In this document: positions 28,122 to 41,900 of the stretch, piece after piece
Layout of the letters: every line of letters starts with the position of its first letter
Numbering within the stretch: position 1 is the stretch's first letter
Origin: Pyrocephalus nanus
Lineage: Eukaryota > Chordata > Aves > Passeriformes > Tyrannidae
Direction: 5' to 3'
Assembly: GCA_038380795.1 (NCBI GenBank)
Contig: CM076264.1
Span: 13,204,001 to 13,268,000 of the forward strand
Length of the DNA stretch: 64,000 nucleotides
Notes under the pieces: generated by a model
Database searches by the model: none
The model's input: the letters and a program-made list of their open reading frames with translations, nothing else
What the model was told of the DNA's origin: nothing
Made by a program: the position numbers and the translations under genes

Positions 28122-30573
28122 CATGCTTTTAAATTAAAGTTTTGAAGTAAGCACCAGGCTGCATACTGGAAACACCTGGGTGCAAATGCTCCTATTTGGA
28201 CTAAAGACTAAAACTGTAGGAGCACAATCAGATAACGATGCTGTTGAATGTCATCACTCATGGGAACAACTGACTTTAATTCCAACTTGCCTTCCACAAA
28301 AGTACATGCTGTATTTCAAAGAAATCATGTCCTTCATGTTTAAATGCTCATGTTCTAGAAAGCTGTGGTAAGTTTTCAGGGCCAGGACTAAAATAGAACT
28401 CCAGCATTCACTGATGTCAAAGACGTGGTATGGTCAGTTTATGTCTTGCCACAGTTTGTAGAGGAACAAGCCCATTTGTTTATAATGTAGCCAAACATTT
28501 ATCTTAATTTTTGTGCATTGAAATAGTGCCTCAAACTATCTTAAATAGTTTGGCTTATCATAGAATACTCTTTCTGAAAGCAAGTATTAAAAATTTTAAC
28601 ATTCACGCTAAAACAACATTCTTAGTGAAATGAAGGAAACAGAAATTGTAAGTCACCTTCTATACTCCAATTTACATAAAAATTGTAACATGAATATTTA
28701 GAGTAAAGTATTAAAAACTCCTGGATGTTGCAATTCTATTGCTTGAAAAAGTGTCTTACTGAAAATAATCAAGCCTGCTAATCATGAATAGAGGAATGGC
28801 TTCAAGATGTATTACTGTTTGACATGACTCTACATCAAGCTCCTGAACACTGGAGAAAGGTTGTCCCATCATCCACACCAGTAATTATTAACTGCATGAC
28901 ATTACAAGCAGTAATTTCCATCAGTTCAATTTCAGCCAAAAGAAACAAGAATTACTTTTCCACATAAAAATTAAAACATTACCAGTGTATTCTGTGATAT
29001 AAACAGAGAAGTTCCAGGCAAACGACAAACTAATTCTGAACAAAGTAATCCCTTAAACTCATCCAGCACTTGTCCATTCAGAACTGCTTTTCCCCTTTCA
29101 CTTATCCTCTATCATGAGTAGATGGAAGCAATAGGATTTCTCCTAATTCTTAAGAAGCATTTTATTTTCTTCTTGATATTTTCACCTTTCATGTATTCTG
29201 CTCCATCAGACATTGCCACATCAACTTCTGTTCCTTCCTCTTTAGATTCTGCTCATCGTTAGGCACTGTGTGTTATGGTTAACTTCTACGTTCAATTGTT
29301 AGTTTTGGTCAAGTGTTACAAACCATTTTCTCTAAATATGTGCTCATGTTTTAAGATAGTTACTTTGCATGACATGCAAAATCTACTGAATGCAGCCACA
29401 TCGGGATTCTCTCTCTCGATGCTCAGGTGTTAGGGGAGCAGTGAGGCACAATTCCCTCGATACCTCTCTCACTACACTTTACAGGTACAGCCTAGAATAA
29501 TCCTCTTCAACTTGACAGGGTTTGACAGACTTTCAGAAGAAGACAGTAGGCCATTTCTTAACTGTGCTGTTTTCTCCACTCACAATTTCTTTCCCACTCT
29601 TCCTATTCCAAGATGAATCACCACCAGCCCGACTTGCATGCTGTTTCACTGCTCACCCCAAAGAGTCATAGCCTAGGTCTGCTTCTGAGCAGAGCTGTGG
29701 ACACACTTTCTTCTCCCCAGCCTTTCTCTACATCTGTACAGTTTACAGTTCCTTTGTACATCCTTGTCTTCCTTTGGTTCCTGCTGTTCGTTGCCTGCAG
29801 TAATCCTGTATGAACTGGGTGGATTAGGTGGTGAGCTCTGAGAGGAAACAACCAGATCTCTGAGGTACGTGGCGTCATTCTCCTAAGAGATTTCTTGAAA
29901 TAAACTTTTAACAAACTCCTAAGAATATACTCCACAACAAGCACAGATAAGATGACCAAAATAAATGTCTATAAAGGAGTCTGTTGAACAGCAATGACAG
30001 CAAATTGAGGTTAGTCACTTGATAGCCAAATAAGCTTTTCTGATTACTCCAGGTCACAAAAATCACATAGGATAGCCAAATATTTAAGGCCAGATGGTCC
30101 AGTTAATTCCACACTTCAAGGCAACCATTAGAAAGGTTAAGGACTTCAAAAGGTGTCACAGGATCTTACTTTACTTGGCCAGATGCCTTAGGACATGATA
30201 CTCTAGAAAGGAGTAAACAGCACAGCCTCTGTAGAATGAGGTAACTGCCTTTGAAACAGAAATTTGCAGCACTGTGTAGAGCCCACTGTGATGACCAGAC
30301 TTTAGAAAGGAGACTCTTCATACTACAGAAGTGAAGCCTGCAGAAAAAAACTACTGGGGATATAGATCTGAGTGTTTCCCATGTTTTACACGCCTTCCCT
30401 CAGGTAATAGCAGAAATATCTGCAAAAACAACATAGGTGTAGGCAGCCACATAGTTTGGCCTATGTTATGTAATCCAAAGATATTTAAGTTAACGAATCA
30501 TGACAGCTTCCTCAGCACGACCATTGCCTCTTCCTGCTCATTTCCAGAAACATAAGTGTTGCAGCTCACTGTA

Positions 30574-30698
30574 AATCATAGAATCATAGAATGGTTTGGG
30601 TTGGAAGAGAACCCAAAGATCATTGAGTTCCAACATCTCTCCCACCAGACCAGGCTGCTCAGAGCCCCATCCAGCTTGGCCTTGAACATCTCACAGCC
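30574..30698 (-). repeat. CR1 LINE 3'-end fragment
   Basis: The plus strand begins with two copies of the 8-bp terminal motif (ATCATAGA ATCATAGA), followed by ATGGTTTGGGTTGGAAG and then 'gatcattgagttccaac', 'ccaccagaccaggctgctcagagccccatccagc' in degraded form. This is a textbook avian CR1 3' end in reverse orientation. It has lost the bulk of the element, including the reverse transcriptase, by 5' truncation. It is among the less diverged copies in the window. Confidence 0.92.
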
Positions 30699-30983
30699 TT
30701 TATCTGTCTCTTTAGGGTCAGATTTTCCGAAGTCTTGCCTATCTCTTCCCTCCCAACAAGGCCTTTCTCTGACTTCAAAGGCACCAGACACAAGCCAACA
30801 CAAGTTGCTCTCACAAATCCCACCCTCATCTATTTGGTGGCTCCCCTCTTCCCACCTAAGCATCTCCTGTTACCCTGGGCAGCAGCAAATGCCAGTTCAG
30901 GTAGCGCAGTCCTGACTTGGCCAGCAAATAAGGAGAACTCCCACTGCTGCCCTAAGCTGTGCAGAGCATTCCAGCAAGTCATA

Positions 30984-31060
30984 TAGAATCACAGAACAGT
31001 TTGGGTTGGAAGGGACATGATCACAGAAAAGGGTTGGAAAAGACCTCTGAGATCGAGTCC
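30984..31060 (-). repeat. Two abutting CR1 3'-end stubs
   Basis: At 30,984 the sequence gives a CR1 3' terminus (AGAATCACAGAACAG, then TTTGGGTTGGAAGGGACA). At about 31,019 it restarts with a second terminus-like stretch (ATCACAGAAAAGGGTTGG, then AAAAGACCTCTGAGATC). The second wording, 'ggttggaaaagacctc', belongs to a different CR1 subfamily from the first. This suggests one short CR1 end sits directly against, or inside, another. Both are on the minus strand, and both stubs are only 35-40 bp. Confidence 0.75.
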
Positions 31061-34000
31061 ATAAAGTACTGTGAGGAATAGTTCTGGTGGATGGTATTTT
31101 CAGACTACCTTTAGGATAAACCACAGAGGCTGTAGCCTGGTAAAATGTGCCTAAGAAATGACACTGCTATGCATAACATTTTTTGCTACCTGAGAGCAGA
31201 TAAATACGGTAGCAGAAGAGCTAGAAATGTCTGCTGCTTGAAGAACACTAAAAGAGATGCCAGCTACTAGAGAATTGTCCTTGTCTTAAGCACATCTCAA
31301 GGCCAGGCTGAACAAGACTGTACACAGATCCCAAAAACTTGACACAGGTATGTAAAATAGAGGTTGAAATTAAGGATGGTGATTATATTCATATAATCAG
31401 GTGGTGAAGGCACAGCTGGAATTAATGCAGTTTTTTAATATTTTTTTAAAATATTTATTCAAGTCCTGCTACGTGTCCATACCATCCTCAAAATGTTGCC
31501 TTTCCTGAAAATTCTTGTGCAGTCAGTTTTCCAAATCCCCAATGAACTTGATTTGTTCCTCTTACTACTTGCAAGCCTTTTTAATTCTCCAAGTATCCTA
31601 CAGACCCTGGATTGGTCAAGGGACTAATAGGCTGTGCAGTTAAAGAATCCAGTGGACCAAGAGCAACAGTCATCAAAGACTTGGATGGAGGTGGCCAAAG
31701 GCATCACAGAACTGAGGGTGGGCCTGTTCCACAACTAAGCCCTGCTTAGCCTCAGTCTGCTCAGTAATTCTTTTCAATTCACGCCTCCCCCATGGGGTGG
31801 GAAAGCTGGAGTAGGTGGCCTGCTGGTCCTCTGCCAAGCTTGTTTCCCCAGCTCCTCCAAATGTCCAAACTTAACTAAGGGAAAACATACTGGCTGACTT
31901 ACCAAGCCTTCTTTCCCCTGCACTGTTAAACCCACTGACCCTTCCTGCCTCATACCTCTAACACCAGTTTAGTTGCTCTTGTATAGAGTCTCACAGTCTT
32001 ACCACATCACTTGCCCCTTGCATCACCCCCCTTCATGTCCCTGATAAGTCTGTTGCTATTTCCCAGTCTATCCCATCTCTCCTAACACATGCCTTCTATG
32101 CCTCTGCTCAAACTGTCTGCTAACCCAAAGGCCTGGATGAGCATGAGGGAATAATGGGTTTTATACTACGAAGTGGGCAAGCCTTGCTCCCAGTTTCAGA
32201 GCCCTTGTTCTGATCTTCCTGGGTGGGCTAGTCATGACCCTGTCTTGACAAGAATTAAGGACTTTCCACATGGGTTGGGCAATATTTAGGCACGCGGCAT
32301 GAGGGAAATGAATCAAAGCAGGGATGGGTGGAGGACGGAAGACTAAGTTGGCAGGGGAGAATCATATGAATGCAAGAAAAGCAGCTTAGAAGGCCAGAGG
32401 ACTTTATAAATCCATGTGGATGGCTACCTGAATTTGACAAGTACTGCATCCTTGGGAGGTGGGGTTAAGGAGAAGAGAAGAAAAATAGGCCAATGACTTG
32501 GACAGCAAGACTTAGCAACTGACCTTCACGTAACTAGCTAAATGAGAGAATTCTAATATTAATTTCACAAGAATATTTTCCACGAAAACAAATTACTTAC
32601 CCATCTCTTTTGAAAAGACATAACGTTATCTTTGAAAACATTTCTCTAGCCTAGTTTATTTACTGCACTCTCTGAGGTTTCTGGAAATTTGGTGTTTAGA
32701 AGTAAGTTGCAGTTTTCTGGGATGAAGAAAAAAACACTATGATCACTTTACGTCCATGCAGGAATTAATTATTTGTAATACCATTTATATTACATTCATC
32801 TCAGCAAGTACTTTCATTATGACCAAGGAACTAATTTTAAAGTAAGTATCAATGAAAAGCAAAACTAAGAATTTATATCAGAAATCAGAATTTAAGAGAA
32901 TTACAGGACACAGTAGTAAAACTGTGCAATTTTCATGCTTATTAGTAACCAAATAAAATAAACTTTTAAATTTTTTTTTTTCAAACAGCAAGGCATACTA
33001 TGTTCCAAATTTATGAAATGTTTTGTTAATACATTGTTTCAAATAACTATATTTAATCACTTCACAGGTTTATGGTTATTCAGGAAAGATTTTTTTCCTT
33101 GGCAAACTTGTCACTACTATTTCTCTTTCAGCCAATTAATTTGACTCATGTTAGCACGAAACAGGAATTGTCCCATCTTATATTTGAAAACATGACAGCT
33201 TTTTGATGGACTCTTTAGAGAGCTGGACTAGGCCCACAGAGAAGAAATATTCCCCCTTCACTCCATGATACAGTGTATAAACTTCAAAATTGAATTTCCT
33301 GTTTCCTACAAGCACTTCCACTGATAATGCTGTACCCATTTACAACTTGTTAGTTCATTTTTTATTTCTCCATCCTCTCTAGACCGTGATGTTCATCACA
33401 ATTCAGGCACAGTTTCACAAGTAGTTTCTTTCACAATCCACATCCACGTTGCCACCAAAAGAGAAAGTTTTCCCAGTTTCATTAAACTCTTGGCCCCTCC
33501 TTTACGCCAGCACTGGATTGCTGGGATCAGAGTGATTGACTCTCTTCAGCTGAAAACTACCAAAATTAATTAATTAGTTTTCAGGCAGATCAGTTCTCTG
33601 ATCCAGCCACTTACCCAGCTGCATGAATGATGGTGCCAGCAGAAGAAAGGCATTATAACCTGTTGCCTGGAGCAGAGAAGTGGTGGAACGGTAGCAGAAC
33701 AGACTTAAACTGGTTTGCACCAATTGTGAAACTGCAGCCCTAAAATCACATGTAACTTCGCTGAACATACTGATCACCATCTTCTTCAATAGAGAGGATA
33801 ATAAACAAAAAGGGAGCAAACAGTGATCCAAACAAAACAGCACTTCGAATACTGAATAGTCAATTAAATAGTTGTTAATGTGACATGGTGAATATGTCCA
33901 AACTAGAAACTCACATGACATTATGAAGCACTGTATCACTTGTTTATTAAAATGTATACTATTCTACATTGTTCATTACCTTAGGATCTTACTGAAAAAG

Positions 34001-34596
34001 GGACCTTTTAGATAAATTTTTGCTCCTCAGCTGTTTTTTACTGCTTCACAAATGCTAACATTTTTACCTTGTTATTAAACCTTACCAAACAAAAATGCCT
34101 GGATTGCCATTTCATCACACAATGAAAATGTTTTTATCCTCATCTTTTGTCAAGCCAAGCCCCCTAAAAAATATTTTTACTGTTACTATACACATACCAG
34201 TTATCTATTTTTTAAAAAATTGGAAATTTATTATTTTGATCAGTCCAGCAAGAATTAATATATTCATGTACAAGTTTTATCTAATTCCTCACTGCTCATT
34301 TGCTTTGTTTTATTTGTTTCTGTAATTTTTAGTCCCATTAAAGATCCTAACAGGTAAACATAAATGGGTGTTGCATTTGTGAAACAAGAAGGACATCAAG
34401 TAATGTACCTGACTAGGACACAAGGCAGTAATTTTCTAGAAATGTCTATTCATATCTGTTGAAACTATTTTGCTTCTAAAGGGAAAAGAAATAGGTACAA
34501 GCTCTCATCTTTATCCCTTTTATCTTAACTATACGGTGCTCAACACAGAGCATTTCCTGAGATTCCACCAGTTTTACCCAGTCAATAATTTTAAGT

Positions 34597-34625
34597 CAGC
34601 TCTGCAAAGTGTTATTGCAGAGCTG
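34597..34625. repeat. Inverted repeat, 10-bp arms
   Basis: Arms CAGCTCTGCA (34,597-34,606) and TGCAGAGCTG (34,616-34,625) are perfect reverse complements separated by 9 nt. It could form a hairpin in RNA or mark a dimeric binding site. Nothing nearby gives it a role. Confidence 0.85.
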
Positions 34626-35330
34626 TGCTGAAAAATCAAAGTAAGTTTTCTCAAAGAATATGTGACTATTATCAGCTATTATATAGGGAGAAGGTTGTCC
34701 CCATATACTAATGTGATCAAGAAATAATTATCTTCCTTTTCTCAAATATCATATTCCCAGCCATTCCAGTAAGAACTCTGTCTTATTTATTTCTCCCATG
34801 GACCCTCTAGGCCATACTATCTAAAATATTTAAAATCACCAAACTACTTCACCATTACTGACATGCTCCAACCCTACTTAATTTCTGAAGAGCCCTCTAA
34901 ATCCTGCACTGGTACCAGCATACTGCAATCAGGAATTAAAAAGAAAAATCCAAGGAAAAAAAAACAAAAACCAAAAAAAACCAGGAAAGAGTCAGGTATT
35001 CTGGCTTTCGTTTTTCCCTTTCACCCTAAAACGCCAGAAGTCATCTGTCACTCTCTACTGCATTACCTCAGAGACATTCAAAGTGCGCCAAGTCCTTCTC
35101 ACTATTACTTCTTTCAGCCTTTCAGTGTGATGACTAATCTGCTGCAGAACTACATGATGTAACACAATGGTTAAAAATAGTAAGGATTATCTTTGCTTTC
35201 TTTTATTGCCAGTCATTACCAGAGTTCTTCATGCCCTCACGTAACTTTCTGTCCTTATAAAACAGAATTTTAAGAAGCTTTATGTCCTTCAGTAACACTT
35301 ACACATCGGTCTGTTCACTCACACTGCATT

Positions 35331-35381
35331 ATATACATATATATATATGTATGTATGTATGCATGTAATTATATACATCAA
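35331..35381. repeat. AT/TGTA microsatellite
   Basis: An (AT)n stretch passes into a (TGTA)n stretch, flanked on both sides by ATTATATACAT-like words. The overall arrangement is partly self-complementary. It is ordinary simple sequence and likely polymorphic in length. Confidence 0.9.
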
Positions 35382-38300
35382 AAATGTATATATTAAGGCT
35401 ACAACTTTGAGCACCAAAAATTTAGGAAACACTGCAATAAGTGTTGTTGGTACAACCCTACTTAAAAAGTAAAAGAGTGACAGAGGCTTCACAAAAATAT
35501 CAGAAAAAAATAATAATTCCACCTTTGAATGAGCATTTGAAATGTCTGCAATAAGTAGGGCTTGGGGCTGTGCATGATAAGGGTAAAGCAGTGTATTTAA
35601 CAGCTGCTCATGAAGTGCATCCTGCGTGAGGTAGGAATTCTATGGAAAAACAACGTAATCTCATAATTAAATGTAAACATATGAAGGACCAAGTTTACTC
35701 CATCAAAACCTCCTAGTAGTTTTCTCATTCATTCCCCCTTATCGCAGCTCTGTTATCCCCACTGTCCACCCCCCTCTTGTTCTTGTCCCAATTCCTTTTC
35801 CTTATTTATGAATATTTGCCTTTTCCTTCATATCCGTTACACCAAGACACCTCCTCCTCTCAGTTTCCATGAGAGTAACAAACAGCACAAGCAAAACAGA
35901 CTCCTTGATTTGCTCCAATGACTGGACCTAGATCCAATCCAGTTTCAAACAGCCCAGGAATATATGTGTGCAAAGCAGGAGTTCAGTTCAAGGCTATTAT
36001 ATTTAAAGAAGAACACAACTGAAAACTTGATTTTGTCACAGGTGGAACTCTGCAGCTTCAGTGATGTGCAATCCTATGAGCAGAAGCCATGCCTTAGGAT
36101 GTGTTTGTCTGTTCCAAGCACTGTTGAACAAAATGATGGAAATCATGTAATTAAATATGATGTATACACAAAAGCTCAAATCCAGCTGCATGGGTCATGC
36201 TAATATATTAAGTCCTATTATTTGACTTCTGAACATGACAACACTAACAGTGTTCTTTTAATACAGGTTGTGTGTGTATGTGGCTGTGCTTGCATGCAAT
36301 TTATTTTACAACAAAACTGAATTTGATCCATGCTCTTGATACGAGCACTTCTCACACTGCTTTAACACTACTGTGATTTTCAGCGTGGTTATTTCTGATG
36401 CATATTAATTTCCCAGTAAATTACTGCTTTCTTTTCATACAGATAAATACTTCCACCCATACATCAGGTTTTATACGTCCAGTTATATATGTACAGGTAC
36501 CTGTAAACTCAAACATTATAACAAAGACAGTGCACAAAGCAATTTATGTCTACTACATTTTGTGTACGGCCATGTTTGACTGTATTTGTTCTACTGTGTT
36601 TTCTGGAAGATTATCTTACCAAGATGCTATTCAAGCTTGCTGTCAGAAAATTTCAGTTTAGCACTAAACGGAAAGCTAAACTAAGACAATAAACTAAACT
36701 TACCCCTTACTCCCAGAGGGAATCCAACAAAAAAGAACATAAAAGCTGCTTGTTCAGCTGTGACACTCCTCTTTTAAAGCTGTTGTATGACTGCCTTTAT
36801 TTCAATGACACATGCTGCCTGTCAGAAGGTGATAAGTCTCTGTCATATTTATTAAAAGGCATTTTGGTATTAAGCAGTCTTAAGTAGCTAACTAAAGACT
36901 GTGACATAAATCATGTACGACATTATAAGACACAAAAAATGGTTCTCAAAGTAGTTAGCAACAAGTGACCCTACCATAAAATATTTTTAGCAACACAAAT
37001 GAGAAGAAAAATATAGGCTTACAGGGCAGAAGCTTCAAAACAGCTGAATGTCAAAAGCCACCATTCCCAGGAGTTGAATTTGATTTTGCCTCTCTTTGAT
37101 AACTGAAAAGGTAGAGAATCCTGCAAGCTAGAAGCTTTCTGCTAGCTGTGCCTTTTCAGGGACTCATGAGAATTGTTTTATCTCACTACTTCTGCATCTG
37201 ATTAACTCTGGTTTTTTAAAGTGTTCCCAATGGCTGATCAAAACATGCAATAAATTATGCTTTGTTTTAGAAGTACTTATTTACTATACCTTTTCTGAAG
37301 GTAATCTTCTAATGCATTATTTTTTACAAAGCAATAAAGTAACATGGCATTTTATACCATCACCAATTTACATCATAGAAAGGTCTGTACAAAAGACCAG
37401 AGTGCAGATATCCAAGCTCACTTCAAGCTGAGTACAAGAAAAACTCCTGCTGCATGGCCACGGAGGAACATATCAGCTTATTTACTTTGGAAAACTTGCT
37501 TTTTTCCCCAGTGAGATTGCTGCCATTGGTTACACCTTCTTATTTATACAGGTATTTGGGTACTTCTACATTGTACTAGATGTGCAGATTACATTTATAC
37601 ATCTCTGGTCCTGCCTGAATTCCACAGGACTTCTTGACCTGCCATGTTGCTCTTATTCTAAACTTGAAAAGTGGATTTCTTTTTCCCTTGGAGATACCTA
37701 GTATGCAATCCTGATATCATGCTAGTATGTAATCTTTATCACATATTCAATTAAGGTTTGTAAACACACTAAGAATTACTTTTCTCTTATTGTGTAACCC
37801 TAACACCAGTGCATTATTGGGTAATCATCATTAAAACTGGGGCAGTTATCTCAAATATTTTCCTTTGAACAGTAAAATACAAGAAATACAAAATCTCAAG
37901 GAATAAAACACAGTTTTATTTTGTGGTGGCCCTTTATAAATATTACACGTGATTGTGTTCATAAAAAAGGTGAACAATTGCTTTACAAAGAAAGGAAAAG
38001 TTGGTTTTGGCTGCATAAGAAAACAGTAAGGAGAAGAAGAGACTCTGTAGAAGTCCTCCTAACAATATTTACTATAAAGCAAACTTACAGCTCTGTAGCT
38101 TATCTGTGTCAGAGAATAGAAGGACTCAACCTCTGCTTGGCTAAAGGAGAAGGATACGAAGAAAGACAAGGAGTCTGAAAGGGAGAGTGCAAAGGCTGAA
38201 GTCCTAAACCAAGCTACTGCAGGCCTCAAAATGAATATAAACCATCTGAATCAAATGGCTGTGAGATACAGTGCTGCTCATTTCTTTCTGCAAGGAAGTA

Positions 38301-38965
38301 GATAGCAATGTTCAACACATACTGAAGTACATAAATATTAGGTCTTCAAATGACACATAGAAAATAGATGAGTCTAAGGAAAAAGAGAGATGAAAGCTTA
38401 ATATACTGTCTGTACTACCTAACAGTTTTCATGTTAAATTTCTTATTCCTAAAGACTCCATTATCATTGGACTAAACAGCCCCATTTCTATAAAGCAATC
38501 AGAAGCACCATCCTTTCAAAAACCTATTTTGTGGGTAGGAACTTGAAATCTCAAACTCGGACAAGAAATTACTACTGACAATTATTTTGCTTCGTGCTAT
38601 TTCTTGACCTTATGGCTGGGTGGTAAATAGTACTTTTCTGTGAAATTTTGAAATCTCAAAAATATTTCTTCCCCACATTGGAATTAACCCCAGAATTTTC
38701 AAAGTTTCCCTACAAAAAAGCAAGGAAAACAGAGTCCAGAACAGCCAAATGGCATTGCTGTCAGTGCCTTTATTTTAATGTCAGAGAAGGGATTTGAAAC
38801 TCAGCCTTCTGCAACCCAATCCCAGTGTCCCCTTTATTTTTCATATTTTTCATTCTCTTTTTTCTTTTCTCTTCACTCCTAGTAAAAGTGTTCATGAATT
38901 AGCATTTTCAGGGGGAAAAAATTATCCTTCCCTAACAGCTTTTATAGAAACAAAGAGGAAAAATA

Positions 38966-38997
38966 GCCAGGCATTTTGCTTGCAAGCAAAACCTGGC
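38966..38997. repeat. Near-perfect palindrome with an 18-bp perfect core
   Basis: The core TTTTGCTTGCAAGCAAAA (38,974-38,991) is a perfect 18-bp palindrome. It is flanked by GCCAGG (38,966-38,971) and CCTGGC (38,992-38,997), which are also complementary, with a two-base bulge (CA) on the left side only. The total is 24 of about 24 possible pairing positions in the two arms. The centre contains TTGC and GCAA half-sites resembling a C/EBP dimer site. A function as a regulatory site is inference only. Confidence 0.85.
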
Positions 38998-41900
38998 AAG
39001 TGAAGAAACATACTAATTTGCTTGATAAAAATATATTTGTTTTAAGCAACTTGAAAATATTAATCTAGTCAATTCTAAGGTGTGAGTGTAAGGATGCAAA
39101 CTGTTCCATTAAATAAGATACTGCAATAAATCAACATACTATTAACAACTATTCCAAATATTCTAAATTAAACTGGAAGTAAAGAGATCAGGCTAATATT
39201 ATTACCCAAGGAATTTTCACAACTCATATGAATTTAAATTATTTGATCCCATTTCAACATTTGAAGAACTTTCCTACTCTCGAGGGAGATATTAAATGTA
39301 TATGTCAGTAATTCACAGATTGCTGCTGCTGCTAGTCTTCAGAATATGGCTTTAATTCCATCCAGTTAAAATTTCTCCTCAAATCAAGAGTGTTTAATTC
39401 ACTAAAAACATACCAAAATCAAATATAAACTAAATAAACATCCTAATGATAGACACTTTAAAATTATACCCTTCCTTTAGGACCTGAGAAAGGGACATAC
39501 CTGATTATCTGAATTATCTGGAGAGTGAGCTGTGAGCTAATTTACTTGGTAGTAATGAGAACATAGCTTTCAAATTACTTCCTGAACCATTTACAGACTG
39601 AGCTGACTGAACCTGGAGTCCAGAGAGCAAAGAATACGACACCATGGGGAAAAGGAATAGTCAAGCAAAAAGAGGTTATAATAAACATTTGGATGCAATT
39701 TGCATGGGCATGAGGAAAAAAACCTGGATCATACTGTGGCAAAGACTTCACTAGTCTTCACTTTCCACCGTTCACACATTTTAGGGCTACTGTAATGCTG
39801 CACTGTTCCCAGAAGGAAGAGAAGATGAGGTAGTGGTCTTGACATTTCAGCGTGCCTTAGGCAGGCCTCGTTTGTTGTCTCTTCTTGAATGACAGTGTCG
39901 TTTCAGAATGGCCAGAAGAAGATGTCAGATTGTTAATTTGCCCTTTCATTCTCCCCAGTTATTAATCAGATAGGCAGGGGCTTGCACTTCTGTTCTCTCT
40001 GAAATTCTCCTGTACCATTCCTCAATAAACCTGGCTATAAAAGGTGGCTTTCAGAGCAGTCACCGACCATGGAAGGGATTAACAAATCATTTAAGTGCTA
40101 CATGGCTACTTGAGGAAAGAGGGGCTTTATACTCAAGATCTAACATATTCTCTGCAGATATTGAAGCTAACCACATTATGAATTGCCGAAGAGTTTTCAA
40201 GGAACGCAAAGTGGTCCCATTGCTATGTAAGAATTCATTTACAGTTGTATTTATTGAACAGCAGGGTAAGTCATTCCTTTTCAATTTCTTTCCTGCAATG
40301 AGACCGAGTGTCAGCTAGGCTTTAGCAGAACTGTTACTTTTACACCAGAGGGAGAGCTGGCCTGACAGCCTTTATTTCATGTAGACAGTCAGATATGCAT
40401 TTTAAAACTCCCAGTTATTACTTTGCTCCCCCAATAGAGTTTTTTTTCTAGAAACTCCTGTTTTTCAGATGAATCTGGGACTTTCTGTGATGTTAGGCAA
40501 ATAATGCTGTATCTAGGAGACTTCTAAACCTGTGTGTAGTTAAACACTTTGATTTAATAGATTTAGTCCCATATCTCTAAAAGAACCAATAAAGTGGCTT
40601 ACTTATACACTTATACACTTCTGCTTGTGTTAAAAAATTCTTATAGCTGTTTCACTGAGAGGGTCTTCAATCTTCCTTCTTTGAAGAAAGGACTTAAATT
40701 AGGCAGGGTCCTTTTCACTGTCACTATGCAGTCTCAGCTTGTGAGGACAAGCTCTAAACTTCTGAGAAAAATCAGGAGTTTGCACATGCTCGATGAAAGC
40801 TTGCTAGAGGGTATCAAGCACCATTCTTTACAGAGTCTGTTCTCACATTTTGTCTTCCAGACTGAACAGAGCTTTTCCTTGCAACCGCTCCTCATGGCTG
40901 CCAGAAACAATTATGGCACTGGGCACTGGAACAGAAAAGAGGCAAACAGTCTTCCTGTGTTCTCAATGTTCTTGTTATGCGTGTAGCTCAGGGAAAGAAT
41001 CACTTGGGTTGGAAAGACAGAGTGCTCATAAAAAAAGTGAGTGAAAAGTGTATGGGAAGACTGGACAGGAAAAAGGCAGAAGGGGCTAACTGTTGGGAGA
41101 AGTATGAAAAACAACTAATTAGTACCACTAATTCCAACTTAGTACTACTAAGTACAACTACTTCCCACAAGAACATGGAAGAGGTCACACAGTTCTCAGT
41201 TTTTAAGGTTCCTCTGCTGTAGGTATATTGCTGTGAAAGTCACTGCTAAATTGCATGAGTCTTCTCCATGCTCATGCTGTGGTCAATCCTCAAAGGAGAT
41301 AACTTATGGCTGTTGCCATATACTTCATTTGGAGACACACAAATGTCTGTGCTACAGATCTGACTGTGCTACATATCAAGACTGCAGTCTGTGTAGCTCT
41401 ACCTAAGAACAAATTCTGGTTTTCAGGAAGGTCTTATTTCCTTTAGTGTATTTTACCTTGTCCGATAGGATGGTACATGAAAAGTCTGGATAAAATATGA
41501 CACATGCTGCGAAGTCTTATTCAAAGTTTAAAACATATCAGCATTAAGTTCACCTGTGCAATTTTTAATTGCTTCCTGTGTGCAAAATGATTCTATTTCA
41601 ATTTTTCTTACATGAATTTGGGATCCCTGCCTCATTCAATAGTCAGGAAGTATAGTGTTTAGGAAACAATTAAGACTTAGGCTTTGAATGAGGACACTGT
41701 CATTAGACTTCTGCCTCATTTGCTCTAAAAGGCAGACAGTACCCCGGAATGAAGCAAAATCAAAGACTGGTCTTCTCTTCTGAGTGGGAATTTAAAAGTC
41801 TGTGTTGAGCTGCATAGGAGGAGACCCTACCCCTATGAAGGAAGGAACGGCAGTGTAGCCCTTGAGGGAGTAGACATGTCAAGATAGAGGTGAGGGAAGA

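Larger units (their letters stand above)
23996..30573. other. AT-rich intergenic sequence, with a 29-bp tandem repeat and a T-rich tract
   Basis: No gene is recognised. The stretch contains the three-copy 29-bp repeat at 24,107-24,193 and a long T-rich tract at about 28,085-28,121 (annotated separately). The rest is low-GC and stop-rich. From about 29,400 to 29,650 the GC content rises slightly, but I recognise nothing there. Confidence 0.5.

Noticed and set aside
33574..33939. 121-codon minus-strand frame
   Set aside because: Length is within chance for 64 kb of AT-rich sequence. I recognised no family, and there is no splice or promoter support.
40594..40986. 130-codon plus-strand frame
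   Set aside because: It does not begin with ATG, resembles no known protein, and is of chance length.
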